From positions 1 to 64,000 of IMG/VR virus record IMGVR_UViG_3300046655_001278: a stretch of DNA of 64,000 bases, one strand, 5' to 3'. This document shows, in pieces, positions 17,803-27,199 of the stretch. The translations under genes and the position numbers were made by a program. This DNA comes from a virus. Position 1 is the first letter of the stretch. The number at the start of each line of letters is the position of its first letter. The notes beneath the pieces are model-generated. The model was given only the letters and a program-made list of their open reading frames with translations, had not been told where the DNA came from and did no database searches.

Positions 17803-17833
17803 AAGTATTTTAGATTATATTTATATAAAGATA

Positions 17834-17893
17834 ATGCTCAACAGAGATTGTCTAGAATGCTCAAACGAGATTCAAACAAAACTAACAAAATAA
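17834..17893 (+). CDS. Micro-ORF upstream of dnaK (19 aa)
   Basis: ATG 17834 to TAA 17893 encodes MLNRDCLECSNEIQTKLTK, with a CxxC pair. A TTATATTTATATAAAG element lies just before it, and dnaK starts 15 nt after its stop. It could be a leader peptide or may simply be untranslated leader sequence. Confidence 0.25.
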   Translation: MLNRDCLECSNEIQTKLTK

Positions 17894-17907
17894 AAGAGGA
17901 ATAGAAA

Positions 17908-19842
17908 ATGGCTAAAGTAATTGGCATTGATTTAGGTACATCGAACAGTTGTGTTGCGGTGGTAGAAGCAGGAGAACCAAAAGTGATAACCAACTCAGAG
18001 GGAGCAAGAACTACCCCAAGTATAGTTGGATTTGCAAAAGACGGAGAACGACTTGTAGGTCAATCCGCAAAAAGACAAGCAATCACTAATCCAGAGAATA
18101 CAATTTTTTCTGCGAAACGTTTAATCGGAAGAAAATACAAGGAAGTAAAAGATGAAGTTAAAAATCTTCCTTATGAAGTTGTCTCAGGTAAAAACGGAGA
18201 TGCTTATATTAAATGTAAAGAAGGTGATGAAGAAAAAGAATATGCACCTGAATTCATTTCAAGTATTATTCTGAGTAAACTTAAAGCAGATGCAGAATCA
18301 TATCTTGGTGAAGAAGTAAAACAAGCAGTTATTACCGTACCTGCTTACTTTAATGATTCACAAAGACAAGCAACTAAGGATGCAGGTGAAATCGCAGGAC
18401 TAGAAGTATTGCGTATCGTTAATGAACCAACAGCTGCATCACTTGCTTATGGATTAGAAAAGAAGAACGAAGAAACAATCGCAGTTTACGACCTTGGTGG
18501 TGGAACTTATGATGTTTCTATTTTAGAAATTGGAGACGGAGTATTTGAAGTTAAATCTACCAATGGTGATACTCAACTTGGAGGAGATAATTGGGATGAT
18601 ACTCTTATTGACTTCCTTGTATCAGAGTTTAAGTCAGAGTCTGGTATTGATTTGAAAGATGATGGTCAAGCAATGCAACGTCTTAAAGAAGAAGCAGAAA
18701 AAGCAAAGGTAGCATTATCATCAAGTTCGTCCACAACAATTAATCTTCCGTTTATTACTGCGGATGCAAGTGGACCAAAGCACTTAAACATTGATGTTAC
18801 TCGTAGCAAGTTTGAACAAATTTGTGACTCTCTGTACACTCGTACAAAAGAACCATTTGAAAAGTGTCTTGATGATGCAGGTATCACAATGAGTGATGTT
18901 AAAAATCTCATTCTTGTTGGTGGAATGACTCGTAGTCCTAAAGTTGTTGAAATTGCAAAAGAACTTGCAGGTGGTAATGATCCACATCAAGGAGTTAATC
19001 CGGATGAGGTAGTTGCACTTGGTGCGGCTATTCAAGGTGCTATATTAGCAGGAGACGAGGGTGTAAGTGATGTTTTGTTGCTTGATGTAACCCCACTTAG
19101 TCTTGGAATAGAAACACAAGGTGGGGTATCTACACCAATGATTGAACGCAATACTACAATTCCAACTAAGAAGTCTCAAGTATTTACAACTGCATCTGAT
19201 AATCAACCCGGTGTTGATATTGTAATTCTTCAAGGAGAAAGAGCAATGTCTGCTGATAATAAAAAACTCGGTAATTTCAAATTAGATGGAATTTCTCCTG
19301 CTCCAAGAGGAACTCCTCAGATCGAAGTTACATTTGATATTGATGCTAATGGTATTCTTAATGTTTCTGCCACCGATAAAGGTACGGGTAAGGATCAAAA
19401 GATTACAATTAGTGATTCAAGTGGTCTTGATAAAGATGAAGTTGAAAAGATGAAAGCCGATGCTGAAAAGTATGCTGAAGAAGATAAACAAAAGAAAGAA
19501 GGAATTGAACTTCGTAACCAAGTAGATTCATCGGTTTATCAACTTGAAAAAATTCTTGAGGAAAATAAAGAAAAAATTCCAGAAAATGAAACAAAGCAAA
19601 CCAATGAACTTCTTGAAGATGTTAAAAAGCAACTTGAAGATACTTCTATCACAGGTGACAAATTAAAAGAATTAAATTCTTCTATAATGGAACATCTTCA
19701 AAAACTTGCTCCGTTTATGCAAGCAGAACAAGAAAATGTATCACCCGACCAATCTAATCCAGAAACTAAATCAGAAGATGTAGTTGATGCAGACTTTGAA
19801 GTTGTTGATGAAGAGGAAAAGGAAGATACTGCTAAATCCTAA
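17908..19842 (+). CDS. dnaK: DnaK (Hsp70) chaperone
   Basis: This 644-residue full-length DnaK has the nucleotide-binding domain with [14 protein letters not shown] (phosphate 1), [15 protein letters not shown] (phosphate 2) and [11 protein letters not shown] (adenosine), the linker [15 protein letters not shown], the substrate-binding beta domain and helical lid, and an acidic tail [16 protein letters not shown] typical of bacterial DnaK. AAGAGG lies 10 nt before the ATG, one of the few strong Shine-Dalgarno sites here. It works with the DnaJ at 12195; no GrpE is seen. Phage-encoded complete DnaK is rare. A strong terminator follows. Confidence 0.97.
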   Translation: MAKVIGIDLGTSNSCVAVVEAGEPKVITNSEGARTTPSIVGFAKDGERLVGQSAKRQAITNPENTIFSAKRLIGRKYKEVKDEVKNLPYEVVSGKNGDAYIKCKEGDEEKEYAPEFISSIILSKLKADAESYLGEEVKQAVITVPAYFNDSQRQATKDAGEIAGLEVLRIVNEPTAASLAYGLEKKNEETIAVYDLGGGTYDVSILEIGDGVFEVKSTNGDTQLGGDNWDDTLIDFLVSEFKSESGIDLKDDGQAMQRLKEEAEKAKVALSSSSSTTINLPFITADASGPKHLNIDVTRSKFEQICDSLYTRTKEPFEKCLDDAGITMSDVKNLILVGGMTRSPKVVEIAKELAGGNDPHQGVNPDEVVALGAAIQGAILAGDEGVSDVLLLDVTPLSLGIETQGGVSTPMIERNTTIPTKKSQVFTTASDNQPGVDIVILQGERAMSADNKKLGNFKLDGISPAPRGTPQIEVTFDIDANGILNVSATDKGTGKDQKITISDSSGLDKDEVEKMKADAEKYAEEDKQKKEGIELRNQVDSSVYQLEKILEENKEKIPENETKQTNELLEDVKKQLEDTSITGDKLKELNSSIMEHLQKLAPFMQAEQENVSPDQSNPETKSEDVVDADFEVVDEEEKEDTAKS

Positions 19843-19861
19843 TATATAAATATATATTTTT

Positions 19862-19893
19862 AAAAAGGTGAGGATTTTTTCCTCACCTTTTTT
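19862..19893 (+). terminator. Rho-independent terminator after dnaK
   Basis: AAAAAGGTGAGG (19862-19873) pairs with CCTCACCTTTTT (19881-19892) around a 7-nt loop, with the T run continuing. It is symmetrical and could also act on the other strand. Confidence 0.85.
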
Positions 19894-19927
19894 GTTTTTA
19901 TAATTTTATAGTTTTATATTTATAGTC

Positions 19928-20119
19928 ATGGGAAATGATGTTGTGATTGATAGAATTAAGAAAAGAGCATACGAACTTCGTCATCGAAGACGTGAAGGTT
20001 TTAAAGACGAAAATCACCTGGACTCTAAATGTATAATAAATGAAATTAAATTTTTATTTAATATGCTAGATAATAAAGAAAAAGATGATATTTTGAATAA
20101 ACCATGGCTAGACGAATAA
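19928..20119 (+). CDS. Hypothetical protein (63 aa)
   Basis: This small, basic, helical protein (VVIDRIKKRAYELRHRRREG) has an acidic end. A TTTTATATTTATAGTC element abuts the ATG. No family is recognised. It is the first of a short run with the 20104 micro-ORF and the cytidylyltransferase-like gene. Confidence 0.5.
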   Translation: MGNDVVIDRIKKRAYELRHRRREGFKDENHLDSKCIINEIKFLFNMLDNKEKDDILNKPWLDE

Positions 20120-20181
20120 ATTATGTATTTGATGTAGATGATGATTGGAAACACACCTTTGAACTATTAAAGAAAATATAA
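20104..20181 (+). CDS. Micro-ORF (25 aa) coupled to the nucleotidyltransferase
   Basis: ATG 20104 to TAA 20181 encodes a 25-residue peptide (MARRINYVFDVDDDWKHTFE, then LLKKI). It overlaps the preceding gene by 16 nt, and its stop shares a base with the next ATG (TAATG), the pattern of translational coupling. It may be a real small protein or a coupling device. Confidence 0.35.
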   Translation: MARRINYVFDVDDDWKHTFELLKKI

Positions 20182-20624
20182 TGGAAAAAATAATAAAAGG
20201 ATTTACTTGTGGAGCAATGGACGTATTTCATGCGGGTCATGTGCTTATGATGGAAGATTGTAAACGTCATTGTGATTATTTAATTGTAGGATTGCATACC
20301 AACCCACAATTAGATAGAGCAGATAAAAACAAACCAGTTCAGTCGGTTGTGGAAAGATATATACAACTCCGTGGCAGTAAATTCGTTGACGAAATCATTC
20401 CATATGAAACTGAATCTGATTTAATAGAAATTTTAAAAGGCATTGATTATGATGTTCGTTTTGTTGGTGACGATTGGAGGGACAAACCATTCACTGGTCA
20501 TGATCTTCCCGGACACTTGGATAAAGTAATGTACAATTCTCGTAAACATGATTATAGTAGTTCTGCTCTTAGACGAAGAGTCGCAGAAGGAGAGAAACTA
20601 GAAAAGAAAAAGAAATTAGGATGA
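20181..20624 (+). CDS. Cytidylyltransferase-like nucleotidyltransferase
   Basis: This 147-residue protein has the HxGH signature (DVFHAGHVLMMEDCK), the YLIVGLHTNP strand, RYIQLRGSKFVDEI and the C-terminal SSSALRRRV, equivalent to the ISTT/RTxGISTT region of glycerol-3-phosphate cytidylyltransferases (TagD) and related enzymes. It would activate a small phosphorylated polyol or lipid head group as a CDP derivative. A second such enzyme is at 52212. A sulfotransferase follows at 20640. Confidence 0.7.
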   Translation: MEKIIKGFTCGAMDVFHAGHVLMMEDCKRHCDYLIVGLHTNPQLDRADKNKPVQSVVERYIQLRGSKFVDEIIPYETESDLIEILKGIDYDVRFVGDDWRDKPFTGHDLPGHLDKVMYNSRKHDYSSSALRRRVAEGEKLEKKKKLG

Positions 20625-20639
20625 TTTATATTTATATCC

Positions 20640-21323
20640 ATGTCGGATAAAAAAATTTATTTTATACATCAACCAAAGTGTGCTGGAAGCACAATTGTAA
20701 ATTTTATAAATGGATGTAACAATCCAAACTGGATTACATTTTCAGGGGGTGATCACCATCATAGATTAAACAAAACCGATAAATCAAATTTCGCAAATGG
20801 TGATTGTTATATATCCAATGTAAGAAATCCATTTACATTTTATGCTTCTTTATTTACATTCGAGTCTTTTAAACAAAATAGAAGACTCAAACGAAGAGGT
20901 AAAAAAACATTTGCACAGGAATGGGAGTTAGATTATTCACTAAAGGTAAAGGCATTTAAGGATTGGATGATTAAAATTCACTTACCAGAAAATTTACCAG
21001 AAGTAATTACTAAGTATAATTTTGGTGTATTTACACACTCTGTTATTAGATATTGGTTTTTAGACGATCCTATATTTTTCAAAAATGAATTTTACGAAAA
21101 TCATAATGAAAATTATATAATATCAGATTTTATGAAAGTGGAGAGTTTGAAAACTGATATTGAACGGATATTTCAACTAGAATCTATTGTTCTTCCCGTA
21201 AAAAACAAAAGTCGTGGCTTTGGGTCAATTAGTAAAGACGAAAACTATATGGATTTATATGACTCGGAATTAATTGATTTGGTTGAAACACGTGACGATT
21301 ATATTTTTAGAAAATTTTACTAA
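20640..21323 (+). CDS. Sulfotransferase-family protein
   Basis: This 227-residue protein has the 5'-phosphosulfate loop FIHQPKCAGSTIV (about residues 8-20) and a 3'-phosphate-binding segment VRNPFTFYASLF, as in carbohydrate sulfotransferases using PAPS. The remainder is poorly conserved, as usual in the family. A TTATATTTATATCC element directly precedes the ATG. With the second sulfotransferase at 53187, it suggests sulfation of a glycan or small molecule. Confidence 0.65.
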   Translation: MSDKKIYFIHQPKCAGSTIVNFINGCNNPNWITFSGGDHHHRLNKTDKSNFANGDCYISNVRNPFTFYASLFTFESFKQNRRLKRRGKKTFAQEWELDYSLKVKAFKDWMIKIHLPENLPEVITKYNFGVFTHSVIRYWFLDDPIFFKNEFYENHNENYIISDFMKVESLKTDIERIFQLESIVLPVKNKSRGFGSISKDENYMDLYDSELIDLVETRDDYIFRKFY

Positions 21324-21404
21324 TAGTTCATAGGTTATAAAAGAAATATATATTATATTTATATCTGAATAAAGGTTATACACTCTCTAACGGAGATGAT
21401 TGAT

Positions 21405-21875
21405 ATGAGCTTTGTTTACTTTATATGTCCAGAAAACCAACACCTTTCAAAATATTGTGAAGGATTTTTTAATTACCTTACTTATGGATATAAAACATGG
21501 ACACGTGATCGTTACGTTTCTACATCACCGAAAGACAAAGACGGAAGATCAAGACTATTAAGAAGTAAATATGCTCCACTTATCGATGAAATGAAAGCAA
21601 ATGATCCCGTGTTTGATAGAATTCATCGGAAAGTAATTACATCTGATTGTTATCAACATTCTTACCAGCAAATATCAGAAGAGGAAGTTGCCAACAGTTC
21701 ACAGATTGTTTATATTACTTGTAATAAGAAACCATCAGGACCTCCACAATATCTTTCATCTGATAAAAATTCAGTTGTTGTGTGGAAGGTTTCTAATATA
21801 GAAAAGTTGACCGAGAATAAATTTGAATTGTTAGAAATGTTGATACGAAGAATGGCAAAACCACATCAGTCGTAA
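21405..21875 (+). CDS. Hypothetical protein (156 aa)
   Basis: This soluble protein has no recognised domain. Notable are FVYFICPENQHLSKYCEGFF, two further cysteines and the strand SQIVYITCNKKPSGPP. CGGAG at 21391-21395 is 9 nt before ATG 21405 but touches ATG 21396, so the later start is chosen. Its end overlaps the convergent 911-residue protein by 10 nt. Confidence 0.5.
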   Translation: MSFVYFICPENQHLSKYCEGFFNYLTYGYKTWTRDRYVSTSPKDKDGRSRLLRSKYAPLIDEMKANDPVFDRIHRKVITSDCYQHSYQQISEEEVANSSQIVYITCNKKPSGPPQYLSSDKNSVVVWKVSNIEKLTENKFELLEMLIRRMAKPHQS

Positions 21876-24601
21876 AGATTACCTACAATTTCACCAAAGT
21901 TTCGCATAATAATACCAGCACAAGCATTTGCTTCGTTTTCTATATCACTACCCGTTTCACCACTATTTACCTCAAGCATTTCTAGTTCATTTTGCTTTTG
22001 ATGAACCATTTCATGTGCAATACTACGACACACGTCGGCAAATGCTCTTCCTTTTGTATATATAGAAATTTCATTGGTATTGGGATCATAACAAGCAGCC
22101 GTCATATTTTCATGTCTTTTCTCTAAAAGTTTCACTGATACTTTTTCTTTTAATTGTAATGCGTTCTTTGCAAATTTAATAAACTCTTGAACATTATCTT
22201 TGTTCATTGCGACTTCGTTTAGTGTTTCTTTTGTATATTTCATATCTGGATGTTTTGTATCTTTGTTGTTTTTAGAAATTATTTTGTTATTAGAAAAGGA
22301 TTCCACGGGAATGTCATTGCCAAGATACATTTCTTTAAATTCCTTAAACCATTGTTCAAATGTAAAATCTCCGATTCTTAACCCATAGTCGTGGATAGTT
22401 TGTTCTTTAAAGTGATTTGCAACCCCACCTACGAAGTGATAGTAACTTCCACTTTTCTGTACTTTTACATTTGGAAATCCTTTGTCTTTTAACATTTTGG
22501 AAACCTGTGCACCTGATTTTGGTGATGACTTCATATTGATTTCTTGTATCTTCACTTCGTTTATATTTGCTCCACCGGTTCTAACAATCTCACGAAAGAA
22601 CCAACGAGTCCACTCTCCGAGTTTACCAGGTCCTCTTATTATATATAGTTTAAATGCTTCTGCAAATGCTTCTTCTGCATTTGTGTTTCCGTAATTGGTA
22701 ATATGTTCTATTGGTATTTCTTTACCAGGACCAACCCATCTATCTGCTAATTTTGTTACAACTTCTTTTCTGTTCTCGGTTGACCACACGGATGACATTT
22801 GCATTGCCTTGAACTTTGCTTTAGTCTCGGCGTTGTCTTCGTTTTTATCAATGACTCTTAATCCTGCTTTTCTTTTGTGTATCTTGCTTCCATTCTTATC
22901 AAAATACTTTTCTACATAATCTTCTACATCTTTACGTTCAATAGATACTTTCTTGCTTTTAATTGTATCTTGCCAATGCTTCTTTGCATTAGATGGAACA
23001 TTACGATACCAAAAACGATGACCAAGTTCGTGTGTAAATGTATCTTGGGTCATTCCACATCCGTATAACTTGAGCATATCTTTGTTCATATAATACTCAC
23101 CATTGACCATTTCCCCCGTATCTGCTGTTAAACCGAAATCTAAATCAACGGTTAATCCTTCTATGCACTTTCCGAATCCTGCTTTTTGAATTTTCTTTGA
23201 CCAATGCTTGATTCCATTTACCAACTCCTTGAAACTTTTTTCACGACTTGCTTCACCTTGTTCTGTTCCACCTTTTCGTTTGAAGTTATGAATAACCAAT
23301 TTAACAGGTCCTATTTGTGCTTGTTCAATTGGTTTCTCTCGTTCTTGATCACCCTCTATTGCGATGTACTGAAGAAGTGCTTTAATTCCCAAACGGAATT
23401 CTGCACGATACCTTCGAATATTCTTTTCACGTTCTCTTGCAAGTATTTGTGGACTTACACGATGCTTTTTAGTTTGAAAGTCCCACATCTCTGGAAAGTT
23501 ACCACCAAGACTTGTAACTGCTCTCCAGCATTTTTCACGAACTTCTTTTTCTTCCCACGTTTCCATCTTCTTACCACTTGCACCTGTGTGTTTATACTGC
23601 AAAAAGAACTTATAAACCCATTGTTCAAAGTTTTCTTGGAATGTACCAAATGCTCTTCTTACTTTCTTAAAGTCTTTGATTGTTTGTGGGTCTTGGCTAT
23701 TATCACCAATGGATTTATATGCCTTTGTAAGAACTCTTAAATCCTTTGCCCACTTTTTTACAGAGTTGCTATCAACCTTAACTTTGCTTTCTGAAATGAC
23801 TTCCGACAACTTCCCTTTTTGTATATACATATATAAACCTGCTAATCGTTTCTTGAACTTCTTGAGATATTTGCTATTGATGTATGTAAGAAAGTCTTTA
23901 TCAAAGAACTCTACATCAATTGCCCAATCTTGAAATGCTTTGTAACTTTCTAATTTTTTCTTTTTGAAGTCAGCAAGAAATTCTGGACGATGTGCAAATC
24001 TGTCGGATAGATTTTTCCATACACGAATTATTTGAGATTGTCCTGCTTGGTAATATGCATTAAATTCTTCTGGTGTGTTGTAGTATCCTTCTATATCTTG
24101 TGTATCTAAGTACTTGGCACTTGTTTTACCTAAACCACGACTACGATACCTCAAATGATCAAGAAAGTGTATATATTCGTGAATGAATGTATCTTTATCA
24201 AGACGAGTATCCATATACTTGCCATTGTAATCACCAAGTAGATTAGCATTTACAATTACACCTTTAAATGATATTCCACCGACTTTCAAACTTTTGTTTG
24301 TAAAACCACCTGCGATTGTTTGACCACCACGTGATGTACTTTTTGTTGGAATGAAAAATAATACTACCTCACTTAAAGACGGAAAGTTTTTGTCTATGTC
24401 TGTTCCTCTAAGAGCAACACCTTTCCATTGTGTAAGTGGTATAAATGGTTTGTTGACTATACTATCGTCACCTTCACCTTCTAATTTATTCTTATGTTTA
24501 CTTAAAAATCGCACCACTTTATCATATGCTTTCTCGGCAATACCGGTGTAATACATATCTTGCTCTACGTTTGCTTCTTTAATATGGGTGCTATTCATCA
24601 A
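21866..24601 (-). CDS. Giant protein with three HExxH zinc-protease motifs
   Basis: This 911-residue protein contains three separate zincin-type sites: HEYIH at 141-145 with EEFNAY (178-182) as a possible third ligand, HELGH at 524-528 with AEEAFAEAF (642-650), and HEMVH at 863-867 with IENEANACAG (887-896). Each resembles a stand-alone phage metallopeptidase domain of the HExxH...E type. Residues about 190-480 are helical and charged, linking domains one and two. It may be a virion-associated or injected protease array, or a maturation or wall-degrading enzyme. TAATATTTATACTTG precedes the start. ATG 24598 is an equally good start. Confidence 0.65.
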   Translation of the reverse strand: MMNSTHIKEANVEQDMYYTGIAEKAYDKVVRFLSKHKNKLEGEGDDSIVNKPFIPLTQWKGVALRGTDIDKNFPSLSEVVLFFIPTKSTSRGGQTIAGGFTNKSLKVGGISFKGVIVNANLLGDYNGKYMDTRLDKDTFIHEYIHFLDHLRYRSRGLGKTSAKYLDTQDIEGYYNTPEEFNAYYQAGQSQIIRVWKNLSDRFAHRPEFLADFKKKKLESYKAFQDWAIDVEFFDKDFLTYINSKYLKKFKKRLAGLYMYIQKGKLSEVISESKVKVDSNSVKKWAKDLRVLTKAYKSIGDNSQDPQTIKDFKKVRRAFGTFQENFEQWVYKFFLQYKHTGASGKKMETWEEKEVREKCWRAVTSLGGNFPEMWDFQTKKHRVSPQILAREREKNIRRYRAEFRLGIKALLQYIAIEGDQEREKPIEQAQIGPVKLVIHNFKRKGGTEQGEASREKSFKELVNGIKHWSKKIQKAGFGKCIEGLTVDLDFGLTADTGEMVNGEYYMNKDMLKLYGCGMTQDTFTHELGHRFWYRNVPSNAKKHWQDTIKSKKVSIERKDVEDYVEKYFDKNGSKIHKRKAGLRVIDKNEDNAETKAKFKAMQMSSVWSTENRKEVVTKLADRWVGPGKEIPIEHITNYGNTNAEEAFAEAFKLYIIRGPGKLGEWTRWFFREIVRTGGANINEVKIQEINMKSSPKSGAQVSKMLKDKGFPNVKVQKSGSYYHFVGGVANHFKEQTIHDYGLRIGDFTFEQWFKEFKEMYLGNDIPVESFSNNKIISKNNKDTKHPDMKYTKETLNEVAMNKDNVQEFIKFAKNALQLKEKVSVKLLEKRHENMTAACYDPNTNEISIYTKGRAFADVCRSIAHEMVHQKQNELEMLEVNSGETGSDIENEANACAGIIMRNFGEIVGNLYD

Positions 24602-24647
24602 GTATAAATATTAACCACGCATAAATATATACATTTTATATAAGTAC

Positions 24648-24677
24648 AAAAAAAGAACCAATCCTAAGACTGATTCT
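24648..24677 (-). terminator. Terminator of the clamp-clamp loader operon
   Basis: On the minus strand, AGAATCAGTC pairs with GATTGGTTCT around a 4-nt loop (two G-U pairs), followed by a T run (24653-24648). Confidence 0.65.
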
Positions 24678-24702
24678 TTTATACATAACCTTTTTTTTTG
24701 TT

Positions 24703-24819
24703 TTATTCGTTACCGGTAAGGATATACCAAACTTGTAAACAAATAATAATAAAAAACACACCACACGCACCGAGCAGTTCGTAGGCTGCATATGCCCTAT
24801 CTTTTAGATTCTTGGTCAT
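24703..24819 (-). CDS. Small membrane protein coupled to clamp loader (38 aa)
   Basis: This 38-residue frame starts at 24819 as ATGA overlapping the stop of the clamp loader gene and ends at 24703, just before the terminator. It has a charged N terminus (MTKNLKDRAYAAYE) and one transmembrane segment (CGVFFIIICLQVWYIL). In T4 a small clamp-loader subunit (gp62) follows gp44, but this peptide is far too short and membrane-like, so no equivalence is claimed. Confidence 0.5.
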   Translation of the reverse strand: MTKNLKDRAYAAYELLGACGVFFIIICLQVWYILTGNE

Positions 24820-25772
24820 AGTGTTTGAACGATTTGTGCGATGGTTGATGCAAATGTAATTTCTTTATCAACAACTAAACTATCGTGGTAAGTTTGTTGA
24901 TCAAGCATAATAACAATGTTTGCACTTTTACCCGGAGCATACTCATCTACATTATCAAACAAAAACTTATAAACATCCGTGAAGTCATTTATTTTTTCAT
25001 TTGCAATAAGTTGACGAGCAGTTAACCAAGCATTCTTTTTGTCTTTACTTGCATTCTTTAGAATTTCCAACAACTTTAACTTATAGTCACCTTCAATGAG
25101 GTCTTCTTTGATAATTTCAAGAGTACCATTGATACTATTTTGTTGTGCGTTGTTGATTACCTTACGAATATCAGGATATCCTTTATTCACCATCAATGCA
25201 ATATCATCAGGTTGTGCTTTAATAGATTCCTTTGCAAGAATCTTAGCAAGATGAACTGCAACATCTTTACGATTGGGAGGAATGATGTTGAACGTTTGAC
25301 AACGACTGACAATCGGTTCAATGATTTTTTCGTGGTAATTACAAGTAAGAATAAAACGAGTAGTAGCACTAAACTGCTCCATAAGATTTCTTAAAGCAGC
25401 CTGAGCATTGCCCGTAAGAAAGTCACACTCATCAAGTAGAATAATTTTAAGGTCATTGAAACCCATACTACTTGCGAATGACTTAATCTTTGTACGAACG
25501 GTATCTACATTGTTTTCATCACTTGCATTAATGTACAAATAATCACAAGGAACTTGTTTGGTAATCAACTTACCTAAAGTTGTTTTACCCGTACCTGCTT
25601 TGCCATACAAAAGTAAATGAGGAATGTCTTTGGACTCAATCCAAGATGCAGCCCGTTTCTTCAATGGTTCGTTTCCGATATAATCAGATAAGTCTTTGGG
25701 TCGATATTTTTCGACCCAAAGACTATTTTCCGATTCAACTGGAGACTTTGTTGCTTCTTCTAAGAAATTCAT
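24816..25772 (-). CDS. 44: Sliding-clamp loader ATPase (gp44/RFC-like)
   Basis: This 318-residue AAA+ ATPase has Walker A GKAGTGKT (57-64), Walker B LLDECD (112-117), a sensor-1 strand RFILTCNYH and the SRC trans-arginine-finger motif (156-158). It matches T4 gp44 and RFC small subunits, which open the sliding clamp and load it on primed DNA. Its start overlaps the clamp gene stop at 25772, and the genes share an operon. No recognisable gp62 partner is seen nearby. Confidence 0.9.
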   Translation of the reverse strand: MNFLEEATKSPVESENSLWVEKYRPKDLSDYIGNEPLKKRAASWIESKDIPHLLLYGKAGTGKTTLGKLITKQVPCDYLYINASDENNVDTVRTKIKSFASSMGFNDLKIILLDECDFLTGNAQAALRNLMEQFSATTRFILTCNYHEKIIEPIVSRCQTFNIIPPNRKDVAVHLAKILAKESIKAQPDDIALMVNKGYPDIRKVINNAQQNSINGTLEIIKEDLIEGDYKLKLLEILKNASKDKKNAWLTARQLIANEKINDFTDVYKFLFDNVDEYAPGKSANIVIMLDQQTYHDSLVVDKEITFASTIAQIVQTL

Positions 25773-26497
25773 TAATCGGTTGTTTGAATTTCAACCAAAT
25801 AATAACTGCTACGGAAGTCACCGACTTCAAACTCAATGCTTGCAATTCCTTGAGTACTAACATTGAGAACACTTTTTTCAGAGTCACTGTTTGCATTAAG
25901 AATTTCCTTAAAATACTTTGAGGAAAAACTAATGGGGTCTGTGAGTGTACTTGTACCTTCAGTAATCGCATTTAAAGAAACACGATTGCTATTGATTGTA
26001 GAATAACCGATTACCAACTGAATTCCGTCTTTTGATGGAACAATAGTAAAGGTATCACAATCACTCAACGCACTTGCAGAACGAACAAACTTCTTTGCGA
26101 AGTCATTGCTAAAAGGAATTTGCAAATCAAACTTTGGCAAGTCTTTTAGTGCAGGTACATTAGGAATTACTGCTAAATCAGCAAGCATGAAGTTAACACT
26201 TGTTGTGTCATCTGAAACATTAATGCTGACATTCTTTTCGTTCTTTTCAACGACTTCAACATTAATTTCGTCACCAACGACTGACAACAACTGCTTCAAC
26301 TTTGCAGTATCATAAACACCGACTTCACCTTCTGTGAGTTCAAAGTCTTTTGCAGATACTTTGCCGAGAACACTTTTGTCATCGGTAATGAAGGTGGTTT
26401 CGCAAACGTTGTCTCCGTTGGTTTCCCACTTAACTGATTCTACGTTACCATTAAGATTGTAACGAGAAATGAATTGTAGTACTTTATCTTTTTTCAT
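25772..26497 (-). CDS. 45: DNA polymerase sliding clamp (gp45-like)
   Basis: This 241-residue protein has the length and strand pattern of the T4 gp45 clamp, including LQFISRYNLNGNVESVKWE at the N terminus, LADLAVIPNVPAL in the middle and PISFSSKYFKEILNAN near the end, with an acidic/beta alternation typical of trimeric clamps. It would encircle DNA, tether the polymerase and, in T4-like phages, activate late transcription. A sigma70-like promoter at 26505-26533 places the transcription start at or next to the ATG. Confidence 0.85.
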   Translation of the reverse strand: MKKDKVLQFISRYNLNGNVESVKWETNGDNVCETTFITDDKSVLGKVSAKDFELTEGEVGVYDTAKLKQLLSVVGDEINVEVVEKNEKNVSINVSDDTTSVNFMLADLAVIPNVPALKDLPKFDLQIPFSNDFAKKFVRSASALSDCDTFTIVPSKDGIQLVIGYSTINSNRVSLNAITEGTSTLTDPISFSSKYFKEILNANSDSEKSVLNVSTQGIASIEFEVGDFRSSYYLVEIQTTD

Positions 26498-26504
26498 AGT
26501 TTAT

Positions 26505-26533
26505 ATATTATTATTTTAATTGTTAATTGTCAA
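26505..26533 (-). promoter_or_regulatory. Sigma70-like promoter of the clamp gene
   Basis: On the minus strand: TTGACA (26533-26528), a 17-nt spacer and TAATAT (26510-26505). The clamp ATG at 26497 is 7 nt past the -10 box, which predicts a leaderless message. Confidence 0.6.
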
Positions 26534-26780
26534 TGTTTGTTTTTATTATTTTATTATAATTAAATCCGTTTTTGTTACCTGCACAATTCGTAACTAACTC
26601 ATGTATGTACGAAGAAAGTAATTCTTGTGAAACCACTTCTGTCTTTTTTTCTTTTTTAATCATATCTAGAAAGGCATCATTTACTTCAAAATGTAAACCA
26701 GTTTCTTTGGTATCTGAATTCTTTGTCACATCTATTACTTCAATGTGAGGTGTTTTGCTATTTTTATGATATGCGTCCAT
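26523..26780 (-). CDS. Hypothetical protein (85 aa)
   Basis: This small soluble protein contains HIEVIDVTKNSDTKETGLHF and a helical C-terminal part. It overlaps the upstream 126-residue gene by 17 nt, and its end contains the clamp promoter. Unknown function. Confidence 0.5.
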   Translation of the reverse strand: MDAYHKNSKTPHIEVIDVTKNSDTKETGLHFEVNDAFLDMIKKEKKTEVVSQELLSSYIHELVTNCAGNKNGFNYNKIIKTNIDN

Positions 26781-27144
26781 CGGTGATCATGCTTCTTATT
26801 TGAACAGGAATAATTTCAACAAGATGATTTTTTGTGTTTTTAATAATAACAGAATGATCTTTTAGTGATGAATCCATAAAACTCTCTATATCAAAAAAAT
26901 GAATATCATCGTCATGTGTAAGTTCTAATATTAGTTCACTTGGTTTCATTTTTTTAATATCATAAAGTTCATATTCATACATTTTATTTTTAAGCATAAT
27001 TCCATGACATTCAGTTAAAGCAGAGTATAATGCATAAAACTTTTTTTCTTTTTTAAGTTCAAATATTGAACTGAATCCAGACGCATATTTTTTATGCTTA
27101 TCTACATATTCTTCTTCTATATCAAATAAATCTTCGTAAAACAT
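26764..27144 (-). CDS. Hypothetical protein (126 aa)
   Basis: This acidic protein begins MFYEDLFDIEEEYVDKHKKY and contains ELILELTHDDDIHFFDIESF. It is the first gene of the clamp/clamp-loader operon after the 27168 promoter. No family is recognised. Confidence 0.5.
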   Translation of the reverse strand: MFYEDLFDIEEEYVDKHKKYASGFSSIFELKKEKKFYALYSALTECHGIMLKNKMYEYELYDIKKMKPSELILELTHDDDIHFFDIESFMDSSLKDHSVIIKNTKNHLVEIIPVQIRSMITDGRIS

Positions 27145-27167
27145 TTTTAATTTTTATATATGTATAT

Positions 27168-27196
27168 ATTATATTATATATGTATATATAGGTCAA
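27168..27196 (-). promoter_or_regulatory. Strong sigma70-like promoter of the clamp operon
   Basis: On the minus strand: TTGACC (27196-27191), a 17-nt spacer and a perfect TATAAT (27173-27168). It lies between the aminopeptidase stop and the 27144 start. Confidence 0.75.
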
Positions 27197-27199
27197 TCA

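Noticed and set aside
23204-23740. 178-codon plus-strand frame
   Set aside because: Antisense to the triple-zincin gene, and its Phe/Ser/Cys bias is a shadow effect.
24703-24819. Small clamp-loader subunit (gp62) after gp44
   Set aside because: The peptide is only 38 residues with a transmembrane helix, unlike gp62 of about 187 residues.
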